Assembly (NCBI RefSeq): GCF_011752525.1
Contig: NZ_VWXI01000001.1
Coordinates: 62,001-126,000, forward strand
Source: Pantoea sp. Cy-639
GTDB taxonomy: Bacteria > Pseudomonadota > Gammaproteobacteria > Pseudomonadales > Pseudomonadaceae
Direction: 5' to 3'
DNA: 64,000 nt
Under the pieces are notes generated by a model. The model saw nothing but the letters and a program-made list of their open reading frames with translations. It was not told the origin of the DNA and searched no databases. Positions 16,621 through 29,211 of the stretch are shown piece by piece (the stretch's first letter is position 1; each line of letters begins with the position of its first letter). The position numbers and the translations under genes are program-made.

Positions 16621-17820
16621 ATGACCCCTCACATCCTGATCATCGGTGCCGGTTTCGCTGGCGTCTGGAGCGCCCTGAGCGCCGCCCGTCTGCTCGACCA
16701 GGCGCAGCGCGGCGACGTGCGCATCAGCGTGCTGGCGCCACAACCGCAACTGCGGATCCGCCCACGCTTCTACGAAGCCGACGTGCACGCCATGCAGGCA
16801 CCACTGAGCGAACTGTTCGAAGCCGTCGGCGTGACGTTCATCCACGGTCAGGCCGAACGCATCGACAGCACCGCGCGCCAGGTGGACTACCTCGACAGCA
16901 ATGGCCAGGCACAGCAGATCGGCTACGACCGCCTGGTGCTCGCCGCTGGCAGCCAGGTCGCCCGCCCCGCCGTACCGGGCCTGGCCGAACACAGCTTCGA
17001 CGTCGACCAGATGGAGTCGGCCATGCGCCTGGAACAACACCTGCTCGCCCTCGCGGCGCAGCCAGCATCGCCGGCCCGTAATACCGTGGTGATCTGCGGG
17101 GGTGGTTTCACCGGTATCGAGACCGCCACCGAAATGCCCGCCCGCCTGCGCGCCATCCTCGGCGAGGGCATCGCCCGCGTGCTGCTGGTCGACCGCGGCG
17201 CCAGCGTCGGCGCCGCACTGGGTGCGGGCATCACCCCGGCGATCGTCGCCGCCTCGGAGCACGCTGGCGTGCAATGGCTGACCGGCGCCTCGGTGGTGGC
17301 CGTCGACGCCGGTGGCGTGACCCTGGACAACGGCGAGTACATCGCCAGCAAGACCGTGATCTGGACTGTCGGGGTCAAGGCCAGCCCGCTCACCGCGCAG
17401 TTGGCCGGCGAACGCGATGGCCTGGGCCGGTTGCGGGTCGACGAGCATCTGAAGGTAATCGGCGAACCGCATATCTACGCCACCGGTGACGTGGCCTGGG
17501 CCACCGTGGACGAGCTCGGCAACCACGCGCTGATGACCTGCCAGCACGCCATTCCCATGGGCCGCCACTCGGGCAACAACGCCATGGCCGACCTGCTCGG
17601 CCTGGCACCGGTGGTGTACCGCCAGCCCAAGTACGTCACTTGCCTCGACCTCGGCGAGTGGGGCGCGACCTTCAGCGAGGGCTGGGAGCGCGAACTGAAG
17701 CTGCAGGGCCAGGAAGGCAAGGCGGTCAAGCGCCAGATCAACTCGGTGTGGATCTATCCACCTGCCGCCGACCGCGCCCTGGCGTTGGCGGCGGCTGACC
17801 CGGCGATCGCGATCGTCTGA
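16621..17820 (+). CDS. NAD(P)/FAD-dependent oxidoreductase, NDH-2-like
   Basis: A 399-residue flavoprotein. FAD motif IIGAGFAGVW at residues 5-14; second dinucleotide site VVICGGGFTGIETATEMP near 160; ATGDVAW, the FAD-proximal GD motif, near 288. This is the pattern of type II NADH:quinone dehydrogenases and related reductases. The C-terminal amphipathic membrane helix of true NDH-2 is not evident (ends ALAAADPAIAIV), so it may be a soluble member. In the second motif the glutamate that selects NAD is not clear. ATG 16621 is preceded by GCGGAG. Divergent from an Rrf2 regulator, which probably represses it, and followed by a strong terminator. Confidence 0.85.
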   Translation: MTPHILIIGAGFAGVWSALSAARLLDQAQRGDVRISVLAPQPQLRIRPRFYEADVHAMQAPLSELFEAVGVTFIHGQAERIDSTARQVDYLDSNGQAQQIGYDRLVLAAGSQVARPAVPGLAEHSFDVDQMESAMRLEQHLLALAAQPASPARNTVVICGGGFTGIETATEMPARLRAILGEGIARVLLVDRGASVGAALGAGITPAIVAASEHAGVQWLTGASVVAVDAGGVTLDNGEYIASKTVIWTVGVKASPLTAQLAGERDGLGRLRVDEHLKVIGEPHIYATGDVAWATVDELGNHALMTCQHAIPMGRHSGNNAMADLLGLAPVVYRQPKYVTCLDLGEWGATFSEGWERELKLQGQEGKAVKRQINSVWIYPPAADRALALAAADPAIAIV

Positions 17821-17835
17821 CAAGAACAAAATGCA

Positions 17836-17862
17836 AAAGCCCGTCACTATATGACGGGCTTT
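17836..17862 (+). terminator. strong intrinsic terminator
   Basis: AAAGCCCGTCA (17836-17846) pairs perfectly with TGACGGGCTTT (17852-17862) around loop CTATA. With A's before and TTTCTT after the stem it works in the direction of the oxidoreductase gene ending at 17820. Confidence 0.9.
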
Positions 17863-18041
17863 CTTGTATGCGTAATTACATTGAACGTCTGGTCAATAAT
17901 AATGGCGCTGTGGCATCATGCGCAAAAAACAACATGAACCGTGAGGATATAACCCTTAGCAGTGCATCGAGAGCGCGAACCCTCCGAGCCCGGTCAAGAC
18001 CGTGCTCTTGAAGCCTGCCCGCCACCGTCAAGGAGCGTCGC

Positions 18042-19667
18042 ATGCAGTTACGGAACATGAAGATCGGGATTCGCGCAGCCAGCATTTTCACCCTGCTCGG
18101 GATGCTGGTCCTGGCCATGGGCCTGATCGCCCTCTACGAAACACGCAAGATGGACACCGCCACTGACGAGATCCGCCTCACCTGGATGCCCGCGGTACTG
18201 GCCCTGGGCGATGTCAGCAGCAACCTCGGCCGCGCCCGCGCCCTCACCCTGCGCAGCGTCCTCGAGGAAGCTCCCGCCGCACGTCAGGCCACCCTGGCCC
18301 ATATCGCCGAGATCAACCAGCAGTTGCAGGCCGACCTCAAGGCCTACGAAGACACCATCACCAACCCCGATGATCGCGCGTTGTTCAGTACTTTCCTGAG
18401 CCTGAGCGAGCGCTACCATGGCTTGCAGAAAGCCATCCGCGACGCCGTCGGCAGTGGCCAGCTCGACGAGGCCCGACGCCTGGTCAACGGCCCTCTGGCC
18501 GAATACGCCGACAGCATGATGAAAGCCCTCGCCGCGCTGATCGTGTACAACAGCAAAGGCGCCGAGCAGGCCTCGCTGCGCAGCAGTGATGCCTCCGACG
18601 AAACCTTCGCCCTGCTCACCGCCACCCTGGTGGTGATCTTGCTGGCCTTGGCCGCCATCGCCACCCTGCTCACCCGCAGCATCGTCGTGCCCCTGGCCGA
18701 GGCAGTGCGTGTGGCCGAGCGCGTGGCCACCGGCGACCTGACCCAGGACATCGCCATCCGTGGCCGCGACGAGCCCGCGCTGCTGCTCGGCGCGCTGTCG
18801 CGCATGCAGCACAACCTGCGCGACACCTTGCGCCAGATCGCCGCCTCCTCCGACCAGCTGGCCTCGGCCTCGGAGGAATTGCACACGGTCACCGAGGACA
18901 CCAGCCGCGGCCTGCACCAGCAGAGCGCCGAGATCGACCAGGCCGCCACCGCGGTCAACCAGATGACCGCCGCCGTCGAGGAAGTGGCCGGCAACGCGGT
19001 GAGCACCGCCGACGCCTCCAAGAGCGCCGACCAGACCACCCGCGACGGTCGTGACCAGGTCAACCAGGCACTGGAGTCGATCCGCTACCTGGTCGAGGAC
19101 GTCACCGGCACCTCCCAGGAAATCGAACAACTGGCCAGCAGCGCCAACCAGATCAGCCAGGTACTCGACGTGATCGGCTCGATTGCCGGGCAGACCAACC
19201 TGCTGGCGCTCAACGCCGCCATCGAGGCCGCCCGGGCCGGCGAGGCCGGGCGTGGCTTCGCGGTGGTCGCCGACGAGGTCCGCGCCCTGGCCCACCGCAC
19301 CCAGCAGTCGACGGCCGAGATCGAACAGATGATCGGCGCCATCCAGACCGGCACCGAGCGCGCGGTCAGCGCCATGCACAGCAGCCAGGGCCGCGCCGGC
19401 GGTACCCTGGAAGTGGCCCAGGGCGCCGGCCAGGCGCTGGAGCTGATCGCCGCGGCCATCGCCTCGATCAACCAGCGCAACCTGGTGATCGCCAGTGCCT
19501 CCGAGGAGCAGGCGCAGGTAGCGCGGGAGGTAGACCGCAACCTGGTGAACATCCGCGACCTGGCGATGCAGACCTCGGCCGGTGCCAACCAGACCAGTGC
19601 GGCGGCGCAAGAGCTGTCGCGTCTGGCCGTGGACCTGAACGCCATGGTGGCGCAGTTCAAGCTCTGA
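18042..19667 (+). CDS. methyl-accepting chemotaxis protein with 4-helix-bundle sensor
   Basis: A 541-residue chemoreceptor. TM1 at ~10-32; periplasmic region ~33-188, helical and 4HB_MCP-like ([20 protein letters not shown]); TM2 ~192-212 ([20 protein letters not shown]); HAMP ~213-265; signalling domain to the end. The highly conserved tip reads [21 protein letters not shown] (residues ~382-402). It ends [10 protein letters not shown] with no CheR-binding pentapeptide. ATG 18042 follows AAGGAG. The small-molecule ligand is not readable; 4HB sensors in Pseudomonas often bind organic acids or amines. Alone in its transcript; the histidine kinase follows 131 bases later. Confidence 0.93.
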   Translation: MQLRNMKIGIRAASIFTLLGMLVLAMGLIALYETRKMDTATDEIRLTWMPAVLALGDVSSNLGRARALTLRSVLEEAPAARQATLAHIAEINQQLQADLKAYEDTITNPDDRALFSTFLSLSERYHGLQKAIRDAVGSGQLDEARRLVNGPLAEYADSMMKALAALIVYNSKGAEQASLRSSDASDETFALLTATLVVILLALAAIATLLTRSIVVPLAEAVRVAERVATGDLTQDIAIRGRDEPALLLGALSRMQHNLRDTLRQIAASSDQLASASEELHTVTEDTSRGLHQQSAEIDQAATAVNQMTAAVEEVAGNAVSTADASKSADQTTRDGRDQVNQALESIRYLVEDVTGTSQEIEQLASSANQISQVLDVIGSIAGQTNLLALNAAIEAARAGEAGRGFAVVADEVRALAHRTQQSTAEIEQMIGAIQTGTERAVSAMHSSQGRAGGTLEVAQGAGQALELIAAAIASINQRNLVIASASEEQAQVAREVDRNLVNIRDLAMQTSAGANQTSAAAQELSRLAVDLNAMVAQFKL

Positions 19668-19798
19668 ACGCTCCCTCCGGCGCCAGCAAGGCCTGGCACC
19701 GGAGGGAATCCCCCGACATGCCACTTGCATAAATCGCTCGCCAAGCGCCTGGCCAGGATGCACTCTGATGCTCTCACGCAAAGGACCGGCAAACGCTC

Positions 19799-21985
19799 AT
19801 GGCGAAATGGCTAGAAGGTGGCGGGCTCATGGCCGAGCGCATCCGTGACCACGACTGGGGTGCCACTGCGCTAGGCCCGCTGCAAGCCTGGCCCGACGTA
19901 CTCAAGACCACCGTCTCCCTGTGCCTCGCCTCGCGCTTCCCGCAGGCGGTGCTGTGGGGCGAGACCCTGCTCACCCTGCACAACGATGCCTTCGCCGACA
20001 TCCTTGGCGGCAAGCCCCAGGCCCTCGGCCGGCCCTTCAGCGAAGTGTGGCAGGAAGCCTGGAGCGATATCGCCGACATGGCCCAGCGCGCGCTGGCCGG
20101 CGAAGCGGTGTACATCGAGGACTTCCCGCTGCTGATCGAACGCGGCGGCAATCCCGAGCGTGCCTTCTTCACCTTCTGCTACAGCCCGATCCGCGACCAC
20201 GACGGTCGCGTGCTGGGCATGCTCGACACCGTCACCGAAACCACCGCCAGCGTGATCGCCAATCGCCGCCTGAACTTCCTCGACAGCCTGGGCCGGGCTG
20301 CGGCCAATGCCACCGCGCCCGAGCGGATCATGGCCACCACCACCCGCCTGCTCGGCGAACACCTGCAACTGTCGAGCTGCGCCTACGCGGTGATGGAGCC
20401 CGACGAGGACGGCTTCACCATCTGCGGCGACTGGGTCGCCCCCGGCCTGCCGCCGCTGGTGGGCAAGTACCGCCTGAACGATTTCGGCCGCCTGGCGGTC
20501 AGCCGCCTGCGCGCCGGCCTGCCCCTGGTGATCGACGACAACCTGAACCAGTTGCCGGCGCAGGAGGCGGCGACCTTCCAGGCCATGGGCATCACCGCGA
20601 CCATCTGCATGCCGCTGATCAAGGATGGCCGGCTGACCGCGCTGATGGCGATTCACGACCGCCGGCCGCGTACCTGGACCCGTTACGAACAGACCCTGGT
20701 CAGCGAAGTCACCGAACGCTGCTGGGCGCATATCCAGCGGGTCCAGGCCGCTGCCGAAGTGCGCGCGGCAATGGCCGCCCTGGAAACGCTCAACGCCACC
20801 CTCGAGCAGCGGGTCGAGGAGCGCACCGGCCAGTTGCTGCATACCGAAGCCGTGTTGCGCCAGGCCCAGAAACTCGAGGCCATAGGCCAGCTCACCGGTG
20901 GCGTGGCCCATGACTTCAACAACCTGCTGACCATCATCCAATCGTCGTTGCACTTCCTGCAGCGTCCAGACCTCGACGAGACCCGCCGCAACCGCTACCT
21001 CAAGACCATGACCGACACGGTCGAACGCGGTGCCAAGCTGACCGGCCAACTGCTTGCCTTCGCCCGCCGCCAGGCCCTCAGCCCGCAAGTGTTCGAGGCC
21101 GGCCCCAGGCTCGAGGCAATGGCCGACATGCTCGACACCGCCACCGGCGCGCGCATCGAAGTCAGGCTCGAGCTGCCCGAGGCGCCCTGCCATGTGCATG
21201 CCGACCTGGGCCAGCTGGAAACGGCGGTGATCAACCTGATGATCAATGCCCGCGATGCCATGGCCGGCCAAGGCACCCTGTGCCTGCGCCTGCAGGCCGA
21301 CCAGCACATGCCCGGCCTGCGTGGCCAGGCCCCCCAGGCTGGGCCGTTCGCGGCGATCTCGGTGGTCGACAGCGGCGTCGGCATCGCCCCGCACCTGCTC
21401 GAACGCATCTTCGACCCGTTCTTCACCACCAAGGCCGCAGGCCAGGGCACCGGACTGGGCCTGTCCCAGGTATTCGGTTTCGTCCGTCAGTCAGGTGGCG
21501 ATGTCCAGGTCACCAGTTGCGAAGGCCAGGGCACCACCTTCACCCTCTACCTGCCCCAGGTGACCCCGTCGGCTACCGAGGCCGCCCCCGAGCACCCGGC
21601 ACCAAGTGCAGAGGGCCAGCGCCAACGGATCCTGGTGGTCGAAGACAATGCCGATGTGGGTGGTTTCATCGCGCAGATCCTGCGCGACCACGGCTACCAC
21701 ATCAGTTGGGCGAGGAGCGCCGAAGAGGCGCTGGCCCGCATTGCTGCGACCGAACAACCGTTCGACGCCGTCTTCTGCGACGTGGTCATGCCTGGCATGG
21801 GCGGCCTGGCCCTGGGCCTTGCCTTGCGCCACAGCCACCCAGACCTGCCGGTGGTGCTCACCTCCGGCTACAGCGACGCTATCGCCGAAGGCGGGCACCA
21901 GGGATTCGCCTTTCTCGCCAAGCCCTATTCGGCCGAGCAGGTCTGCCAGTCGCTGAACGAGGTACTGAGCCGCCGCGGCCCGTGA
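19799..21985 (+). CDS. soluble hybrid histidine kinase (PAS-GAF-HisKA-HATPase-REC)
   Basis: A 728-residue kinase without transmembrane segments, so a cytoplasmic sensor. Residues ~10-150 are PAS-like; ~165-315 GAF-like ([19 protein letters not shown]); a short coiled coil ([30 protein letters not shown]); the phosphoacceptor H371 in [11 protein letters not shown]; ATPase motifs DSGVGIAP and [18 protein letters not shown]; and a receiver domain ~605-722 with acceptor D661 in [11 protein letters not shown] and K in AKPYS. It lacks a Cys in the GAF that would bind a bilin chromophore as far as I can see. No response regulator with output domain adjoins, so its partner is elsewhere. ATG 19799 is used; ATG 19829 is also possible. 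Confidence 0.92.
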   Translation: MAKWLEGGGLMAERIRDHDWGATALGPLQAWPDVLKTTVSLCLASRFPQAVLWGETLLTLHNDAFADILGGKPQALGRPFSEVWQEAWSDIADMAQRALAGEAVYIEDFPLLIERGGNPERAFFTFCYSPIRDHDGRVLGMLDTVTETTASVIANRRLNFLDSLGRAAANATAPERIMATTTRLLGEHLQLSSCAYAVMEPDEDGFTICGDWVAPGLPPLVGKYRLNDFGRLAVSRLRAGLPLVIDDNLNQLPAQEAATFQAMGITATICMPLIKDGRLTALMAIHDRRPRTWTRYEQTLVSEVTERCWAHIQRVQAAAEVRAAMAALETLNATLEQRVEERTGQLLHTEAVLRQAQKLEAIGQLTGGVAHDFNNLLTIIQSSLHFLQRPDLDETRRNRYLKTMTDTVERGAKLTGQLLAFARRQALSPQVFEAGPRLEAMADMLDTATGARIEVRLELPEAPCHVHADLGQLETAVINLMINARDAMAGQGTLCLRLQADQHMPGLRGQAPQAGPFAAISVVDSGVGIAPHLLERIFDPFFTTKAAGQGTGLGLSQVFGFVRQSGGDVQVTSCEGQGTTFTLYLPQVTPSATEAAPEHPAPSAEGQRQRILVVEDNADVGGFIAQILRDHGYHISWARSAEEALARIAATEQPFDAVFCDVVMPGMGGLALGLALRHSHPDLPVVLTSGYSDAIAEGGHQGFAFLAKPYSAEQVCQSLNEVLSRRGP

Positions 21986-22051
21986 CGCCAGGCTTGCCGT
22001 GGCGCGCACCAGCGCTATCATGCCGGCCCGACCGCTCATGGAAGACGCTGC

Positions 22052-22840
22052 ATGCGCCGCTTGCTGTTCCTGTTGTTCCTTCTCACCCTGACCTCCTGCG
22101 CGCTCCGCCTGCCCACCCGCCCCTTGCTGGAGCCGAGCGTCACCGCGCCCCTGGCATTGACCGTGCTCGAACGTGGCCGCTACACCCTCTGGTACGACTG
22201 CCAGCGTGGCGAGCCGCACCGCTTTCGCTTCACCCTCGGCCAGGATCAGGGCCAACTGCCGCGCCTCGACAACTTCCGCCTCGACCGCGACCTGCCGGCG
22301 GGCTGCAAGGGGCAGGCCTCAGCCAAGGCGTACTCGCTGCCCAAGGGCTTTCACCGGGGTCACCTGGCGGCCAACAACCACTTCGATGACGACCGCGCGG
22401 CGATGGACGCATCCAACCTGATGAGCAACATCGTTCCCCAACTGGCCACGCACAACAGCCGCACCTGGTACCAGACCGAACTGCTGACCGAGTGCTACCG
22501 CGACCTGCACCCGGTGACGGTGATCGGCGGCGTGGTCTTCGGCCACGCCGGCGCGGCGCTGGACAACGATCATTTCGTCGAATCCCACGGCATCGCCACC
22601 CCGGAGGTGTTCTGGAAAGTCCTGCTGACCAAGGACGAGCAAGACCGGCCCCAGGTGATCGCCTGGTGGATCCCGCACCTGGACGGGCTGGGCAGCGACC
22701 TCGATCCCTACCTGCGCAGCGTGCGCGAGATCGAGCGGCTGCTGGGGCCGGGCGAAGCGCCGATCGATGTGCCCGACACCCTTAAAGACCAGCGCCCGTC
22801 GCACACCTGGCCAGTGACAGCGGGATGCGACCGGCAATGA
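22052..22840 (+). CDS. DNA/RNA non-specific endonuclease family lipoprotein
   Basis: A 262-residue protein with a lipoprotein signal (MRRLLFLLFLLTLTSC, cysteine 16). The NUC1-type betabetaalpha-Me nuclease core lies at ~95-145: GFHRGHLAANNHFDDD, then SNIVPQ and HNSRTWYQTE. In the usual DRGH motif the first residue is H here (H101-R-G-H104), but the general-base histidine H104 and the metal-binding asparagine (about N135) remain, so it is probably active. Anchored to the envelope, it could degrade extracellular or incoming nucleic acid. No immunity gene is next to it. It is followed seven bases later by a tiny convergent lipoprotein gene. Confidence 0.82.
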   Translation: MRRLLFLLFLLTLTSCALRLPTRPLLEPSVTAPLALTVLERGRYTLWYDCQRGEPHRFRFTLGQDQGQLPRLDNFRLDRDLPAGCKGQASAKAYSLPKGFHRGHLAANNHFDDDRAAMDASNLMSNIVPQLATHNSRTWYQTELLTECYRDLHPVTVIGGVVFGHAGAALDNDHFVESHGIATPEVFWKVLLTKDEQDRPQVIAWWIPHLDGLGSDLDPYLRSVREIERLLGPGEAPIDVPDTLKDQRPSHTWPVTAGCDRQ

Positions 22841-22846
22841 CTGACA

Positions 22847-22996
22847 TCAGCGCCTGCGGTGCTCGCCCCCTTGCGCACCGCGATCGGCACAGTCGACCTG
22901 CTGTGGGTCGTCGGTACAACTCTCCTGGTAGCTGAAGTACCGGCAGCCACACAGCACCAGCAGCCCGAGCATCACCATCAGCATCCTCGCCTTCAT
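22847..22996 (-). CDS. very small cysteine-rich lipoprotein-like protein
   Basis: A 49-residue open frame on the minus strand: MKARMLMVMLGLLVLCGC, then a hydrophilic tail with RYFSYQESCTDDPQQVDCADRG ending in basic residues. The first 18 residues look like a lipoprotein signal (lipobox L-C-G-C, cysteine 18). Two more cysteines in the tail (SC and DC) may form a disulfide. GGAGA lies about eight bases upstream of ATG 22996. It is convergent with the nuclease gene (stop to stop seven bases) and divergent from the lysine-rich protein gene. Too short for most gene finders. Function unknown. Confidence 0.6.
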   Translation of the reverse strand: MKARMLMVMLGLLVLCGCRYFSYQESCTDDPQQVDCADRGAQGGEHRRR

Positions 22997-23113
22997 CCTT
23001 CATCTCTCCTGAAATGGACATGTCCAGCAACTCTAGCCGGAAATCCTGCCAGGGCCGGTCTAGACTTGCGATGCGCCATTGACGGCGCGCCGCATCCCAA
23101 CAGGAGAGACACC

Positions 23114-23344
23114 ATGCACAAGATCAAAGCCGTTCTGTTCGCCAGCCTGCTGGCCACCGTTGCCGCCAGCCCGCTGGCCTTTGCCGAAGGCGATACCACC
23201 CAGGGCATGACGCCAGATGCCAAGCCGGCCGACAGCGGCATGAAGCAAGATGCCAAGCCGGCCGCCAAAAGCGCCACGCACACCAGCAAGAAACACCACA
23301 AGACCAAGAAGCACGTGGAGAAGGAGGTCAAGAAGACCGAATAA
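23114..23344 (+). CDS. small exported lysine-rich protein
   Basis: A 76-residue protein with signal peptide MHKIKAVLFASLLATVAASPLAFA. The mature part (~52 residues) has the repeat DAKPADSGMKQDAKPA and a highly basic tail HTSKKHHKTKKHVEKEVKKTE. No cysteines. It resembles small periplasmic stress or histone-like lysine-rich proteins seen in Pseudomonas but I cannot name the family. A good AGGAGA precedes ATG 23114. Low sequence complexity and a positive charge suggest binding to DNA, phosphate or cell-wall polymers. Confidence 0.75.
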   Translation: MHKIKAVLFASLLATVAASPLAFAEGDTTQGMTPDAKPADSGMKQDAKPAAKSATHTSKKHHKTKKHVEKEVKKTE

Positions 23345-23541
23345 CGTGCACCTCGGCCCGGCTGCCCTGCCGGGCCTCACCCGTTGCGCATGGGCCTCAA
23401 GGCCGTAACGGATAAACCAGTGTCGCCCAAGACGATGCACACTCCCCCGCCTCCCGGTCTACTGGCCAGAAAGAACCGCGCCGCCACGCAACGCGCGCGG
23501 CGTATTCGACCAGGCTGCCCAGACCACCGGAGAGCACATGC

Positions 23542-24879
23542 ATGTCCAGCGTCCATGAAGTCCCGCCCGCCACCCTGCGCCGGGTGATCGCCGCCTCGGC
23601 CATCGGCAACTTCGTCGAATGGTTCGACTTCGCCGTCTACGGCTTTCTCGCCACGCTGATCGCCAGTCAGTTCTTCGCCAGCGAAGCCCCTGGCGTCGCC
23701 CTGCTCAAAACCTTCGCCGTGTTCGCCGTGGCCTTCGCCCTGCGCCCGCTGGGCGGCATCGTGTTCGGCGCCCTGGGCGACCGCCTGGGGCGCAAGCGCA
23801 TCCTGTCGCTGACCATCCTGCTGATGGCCGGCTCCACTACCCTGATCGGCCTGTTACCCACCTACGCCAGCATCGGCGTGCTGGCCCCTGCGCTGTTGAC
23901 CGCCGCACGTTGCCTGCAAGGCTTCTCCGCCGGCGGTGAGTACGCCGGTGCCTGTGCCTACCTGATGGAGCACGCACCTCGCGAGCAACGCGCGTTCCAT
24001 GGCAGCTTCGTGCCGGTGTCGACGTTCTCGGCGTTCGCCTGCGCGGCGGTGATCGCCTACGGGCTGGAGACCTGCCTGAGCGCCGAGGCGATGAACGCCT
24101 GGGGCTGGCGCGTGCCGTTCCTGGTCGCGGCTCCCCTGGGGCTGGTGGGCCTGTACCTGCGCTGGCGCATGGAAGAGACGCCGGCCTTTCGCCAGGCCAT
24201 GGCCGAGGGCAAGGCCCACGCCCACTCGCCATTGGGCGACACCCTGCGCCACCACGGCCGGACCATCCGCAACCTGGGCCTGTTCATCTCGCTGACGGCG
24301 CTGTCGTTCTACATGTTCACCACCTACTTCGCCACCTACCTGCAGACCGTCGGCCAGCTCAGCCGCGCCGAAGCGTTGCTGGTGTCCACCGTGGCGCTGC
24401 TGTTTGCCGCTGCCGGCTGCCCGCTGGCCGGGGCGTTGTCCGACCGCATCGGTCGGCGGCGGACCATCGGTATCACCTGCCTGTGGGTGATGCTCACAGT
24501 GTTCCCTGCCTATTGGCTGGCCAGTTCCGGCTCGCTGTCGGGCGCCTTGCTGGGGGTATTGCTGCTGGCGGTGGGGGCACTGCTCAGTGGCGTGGTCACT
24601 GCCGCGCTGCTGTCGGAGTGTTTTCCGACACGCAGCCGCTATACCGCCTCGGCAATCACCTACAACGTCGCCTACACCCTGTTCGGCGGCACAGCCCCCC
24701 TGGTCGCGACCTGGCTGATCGAGCTGAGCGGCAGTCGCCTGGCGCCAGCCTTCTACCTGGTGGCCATCGCCCTGCTGGCCCTGATCGGTGGCATGGCGCT
24801 GCCAGAAACCGCCAAGATCTCGCTGCATGAGCCGGACACGCCACCGCTGCCAGCACCTGCCGTGCAGGCGACGCGCTGA
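23542..24879 (+). CDS. MFS transporter, metabolite:H+ symporter (MHS) family
   Basis: A 445-residue, 12-helix transporter. The N-terminus IGNFVEWFDFAVYGFLA is the hallmark of the MHS group (KgtP, ProP, ShiA, CitA). The MFS loop motif GALGDRLGRKRIL and its second copy SDRIGRRRTIG are both present, as is RCLQGFSAGGEYAGACAYLMEHAP. MHS members import organic acids, betaines or shikimate with protons. Substrate unknown and no catabolic gene is cotranscribed. Start at ATG 23542 follows CGGAGA. Convergent with katG. Confidence 0.9.
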   Translation: MSSVHEVPPATLRRVIAASAIGNFVEWFDFAVYGFLATLIASQFFASEAPGVALLKTFAVFAVAFALRPLGGIVFGALGDRLGRKRILSLTILLMAGSTTLIGLLPTYASIGVLAPALLTAARCLQGFSAGGEYAGACAYLMEHAPREQRAFHGSFVPVSTFSAFACAAVIAYGLETCLSAEAMNAWGWRVPFLVAAPLGLVGLYLRWRMEETPAFRQAMAEGKAHAHSPLGDTLRHHGRTIRNLGLFISLTALSFYMFTTYFATYLQTVGQLSRAEALLVSTVALLFAAAGCPLAGALSDRIGRRRTIGITCLWVMLTVFPAYWLASSGSLSGALLGVLLLAVGALLSGVVTAALLSECFPTRSRYTASAITYNVAYTLFGGTAPLVATWLIELSGSRLAPAFYLVAIALLALIGGMALPETAKISLHEPDTPPLPAPAVQATR

Positions 24880-24907
24880 TCCAGCCTTGCGCTCGCGAAC
24901 ACGACAA

Positions 24908-24936
24908 CGCCCCGGCAGCCATGGACCACCGGGGCG
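24908..24936. terminator. GC-rich hairpin between convergent genes
   Basis: CGCCCCGG (24908-24915) pairs with CCGGGGCG (24929-24936) over a 13-base loop; the flanks ACGACAA and TCGTTG add partial pairing. No run of T follows on either strand, so termination is only suggested by its place between the stops at 24879 and 24952. Confidence 0.4.
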
Positions 24937-24951
24937 TCGTTGCCGAACGGC

Positions 24952-27484
<2,533 letters not shown>

Positions 27485-28456
27485 ATGAAGCGGATATGCA
27501 GGAAGCTGTTCAGACGTCTGGTTGCCTTTGTCAGGCGCCATCGTGTCATGGGTGGAGTCGCTTTTGCCGTGACTGCGCTCGCGTTCTGGTCCGGCCTCTT
27601 TCAGGACCTGATCAAACCGTTGGCAGAACACCGCCAACAGGTCACCGAGCTCAAGCAGCCCTTGGCAGTGGAGCTGAAAACCGATCGCACGACGGTCGCC
27701 CAGTGGGCCCAGCACGATGAGCTTTTCGTGGGTGAACCCGACCTCATCACACTGTTGTTGAACCGTGTTCCGGTAAAGACGCTGGAAATCACCCACACGG
27801 CCAAAGACCAACGTTTCCGTGACTATCCGGCCACAGCGCCCTTGACCTACAGGCAGATCCCGACTCACGCGCAATATCAGGTGACGGACCTCGATGGCGA
27901 TGGCATTCCCGAAGTAGTGCTGACCCTCACCAACCAGCTTTACTCCCTGCACGATGACCAGTTGCTCAACGTGCTCATCCTTGATCCGAAGGGCAGGCAG
28001 CTCAGTGGCACCCCGGTTCCACCAGAGGTAGCGCAACTGCGTACGGGCGCCCTATCGCCCTATAGTGCCTACCGCAGTACAGGTGTCATGAAGGACCAGA
28101 TCAGCGGGCAAACCCGCCCGGTCAGCTTTGCCAACGGCTTTGTCGTGGAGCGCCAGGGGCAACATCAGGTGCTGCGGTTTTCCTGGGTTGTGGACAGTGC
28201 CAGCTATGTTGGCGAACACCTGCACGTGACCCAGTCATTCCACTTTGTCGATGGCAGCCTGGAGCCTGCGGCCACCCCGCAGCTGTACATTTCAGAGCAG
28301 TGGCAACAGCCTTGGATGGATAACCGACCGGTGACACTGGCGGTGGCCCAGAAGTTTCTCGATGAGCACAACATGCCGTCTTTTTCCACGATGATGGGCA
28401 GCCAGGACGGCCAAGCCGATCCCCCACCCTTGCTCGCTCCCACCCGCAAGCCATGA
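27485..28456 (+). CDS. membrane-anchored protein of unknown function
   Basis: A 323-residue protein I do not recognise. The N-terminus is strongly basic (MKRICRKLFRRLVAFVRRHR), followed by one transmembrane helix (~residues 22-40), so the bulk is probably periplasmic, anchored N-in. A DLDGDGIPEVVLT segment near residue 138 is an FG-GAP/EF-hand-like calcium-binding loop. The remainder is mainly beta-strand by composition. No catalytic motif, no cysteine pair. A GAAGGA lies about 14 bases upstream of ATG 27485; a shorter start at 27548 (MGGVAFAVTAL) is possible. GC content appears a little lower than neighbours. It stands alone, divergent from katG. Confidence 0.65.
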   Translation: MKRICRKLFRRLVAFVRRHRVMGGVAFAVTALAFWSGLFQDLIKPLAEHRQQVTELKQPLAVELKTDRTTVAQWAQHDELFVGEPDLITLLLNRVPVKTLEITHTAKDQRFRDYPATAPLTYRQIPTHAQYQVTDLDGDGIPEVVLTLTNQLYSLHDDQLLNVLILDPKGRQLSGTPVPPEVAQLRTGALSPYSAYRSTGVMKDQISGQTRPVSFANGFVVERQGQHQVLRFSWVVDSASYVGEHLHVTQSFHFVDGSLEPAATPQLYISEQWQQPWMDNRPVTLAVAQKFLDEHNMPSFSTMMGSQDGQADPPPLLAPTRKP

Positions 28457-28587
28457 GCCGGCAGCCTGCCTTGCGCGCTGCGCAGCTCCATCAACTGCGT
28501 CGATAGCCATCATGCTTGCCATCGAGTTCCGCCCAAGAACAGGGGCGAGGAAGATGGCGACATTGGATCTTCGACGAGGCACGCTCG

Positions 28588-29187
28588 ATGAAAACCGGCA
28601 TGATCGCCGCCCTGCTGGCCCTGCTCGCCGCCCTGAGCGGGTGCGCCACATCTGCCGGCCAACAGGCGGCGCAACCTTACGGCCACTTCTATTCGGCCAC
28701 CGAGCTGTCCAGCGTCAGCCTGAACCACGGCCAGCGCGTGGCGGTGCTGCTCGGGCGCAACGCCACGGCGACGCTGGACTACTTGCAGCGGCACCGCGAC
28801 CAGGCTCGACCAGGCAAGGCCACCGCCACGCCAGTGGCAACCCTGGGCCACAACCAGGCCTATGGCTGGCTGGCACAGTCGCTGGCCCGGCAATTTGCCG
28901 AGGTCACCTTCTATGACGACCTCGACACCTTGCTCGCGAATCGGCCTGATGTGATCGTGCTGCTCGACACCCAGAGCCAACTGGCGGCAGCAGGCATCGA
29001 GGCCAGCGTGGTGGCGCGGTTCTTCGATGACCAGCTCACCTACATCGGACGCGCCGAAGGGCTGGCCCGCAAGGGCGCGGATGGCCTCGGACCGGTCCGC
29101 CAGCTGGATGAAGAGCAGGCCGTGCAGGCCGAGGCGCTGAAACAATTCGACGCATCGCTGCGGCTGTTGCTGCAAGGCGCGGCATGA
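28588..29187 (+). CDS. lipoprotein of unknown function
   Basis: A 199-residue protein with lipoprotein signal MKTGMIAALLALLAALSGC (lipobox L-S-G-C, cysteine 19). The mature domain has GQRVAVLLGRNATATLDYL and ARQFAEVTFYDDLDTLLANRPDVIVLLDTQ, with alternating strands and helices like the small nucleotide-binding-fold lipoproteins (LptE/TolB-N-type or 'ATPase-like' lipoproteins). No catalytic signature. GAGG lies before ATG 28588. Convergent with the decarboxylase gene. Confidence 0.72.
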   Translation: MKTGMIAALLALLAALSGCATSAGQQAAQPYGHFYSATELSSVSLNHGQRVAVLLGRNATATLDYLQRHRDQARPGKATATPVATLGHNQAYGWLAQSLARQFAEVTFYDDLDTLLANRPDVIVLLDTQSQLAAAGIEASVVARFFDDQLTYIGRAEGLARKGADGLGPVRQLDEEQAVQAEALKQFDASLRLLLQGAA

Positions 29188-29211
29188 GGGCCTGCATGCA
29201 AGCCCTGCCGG

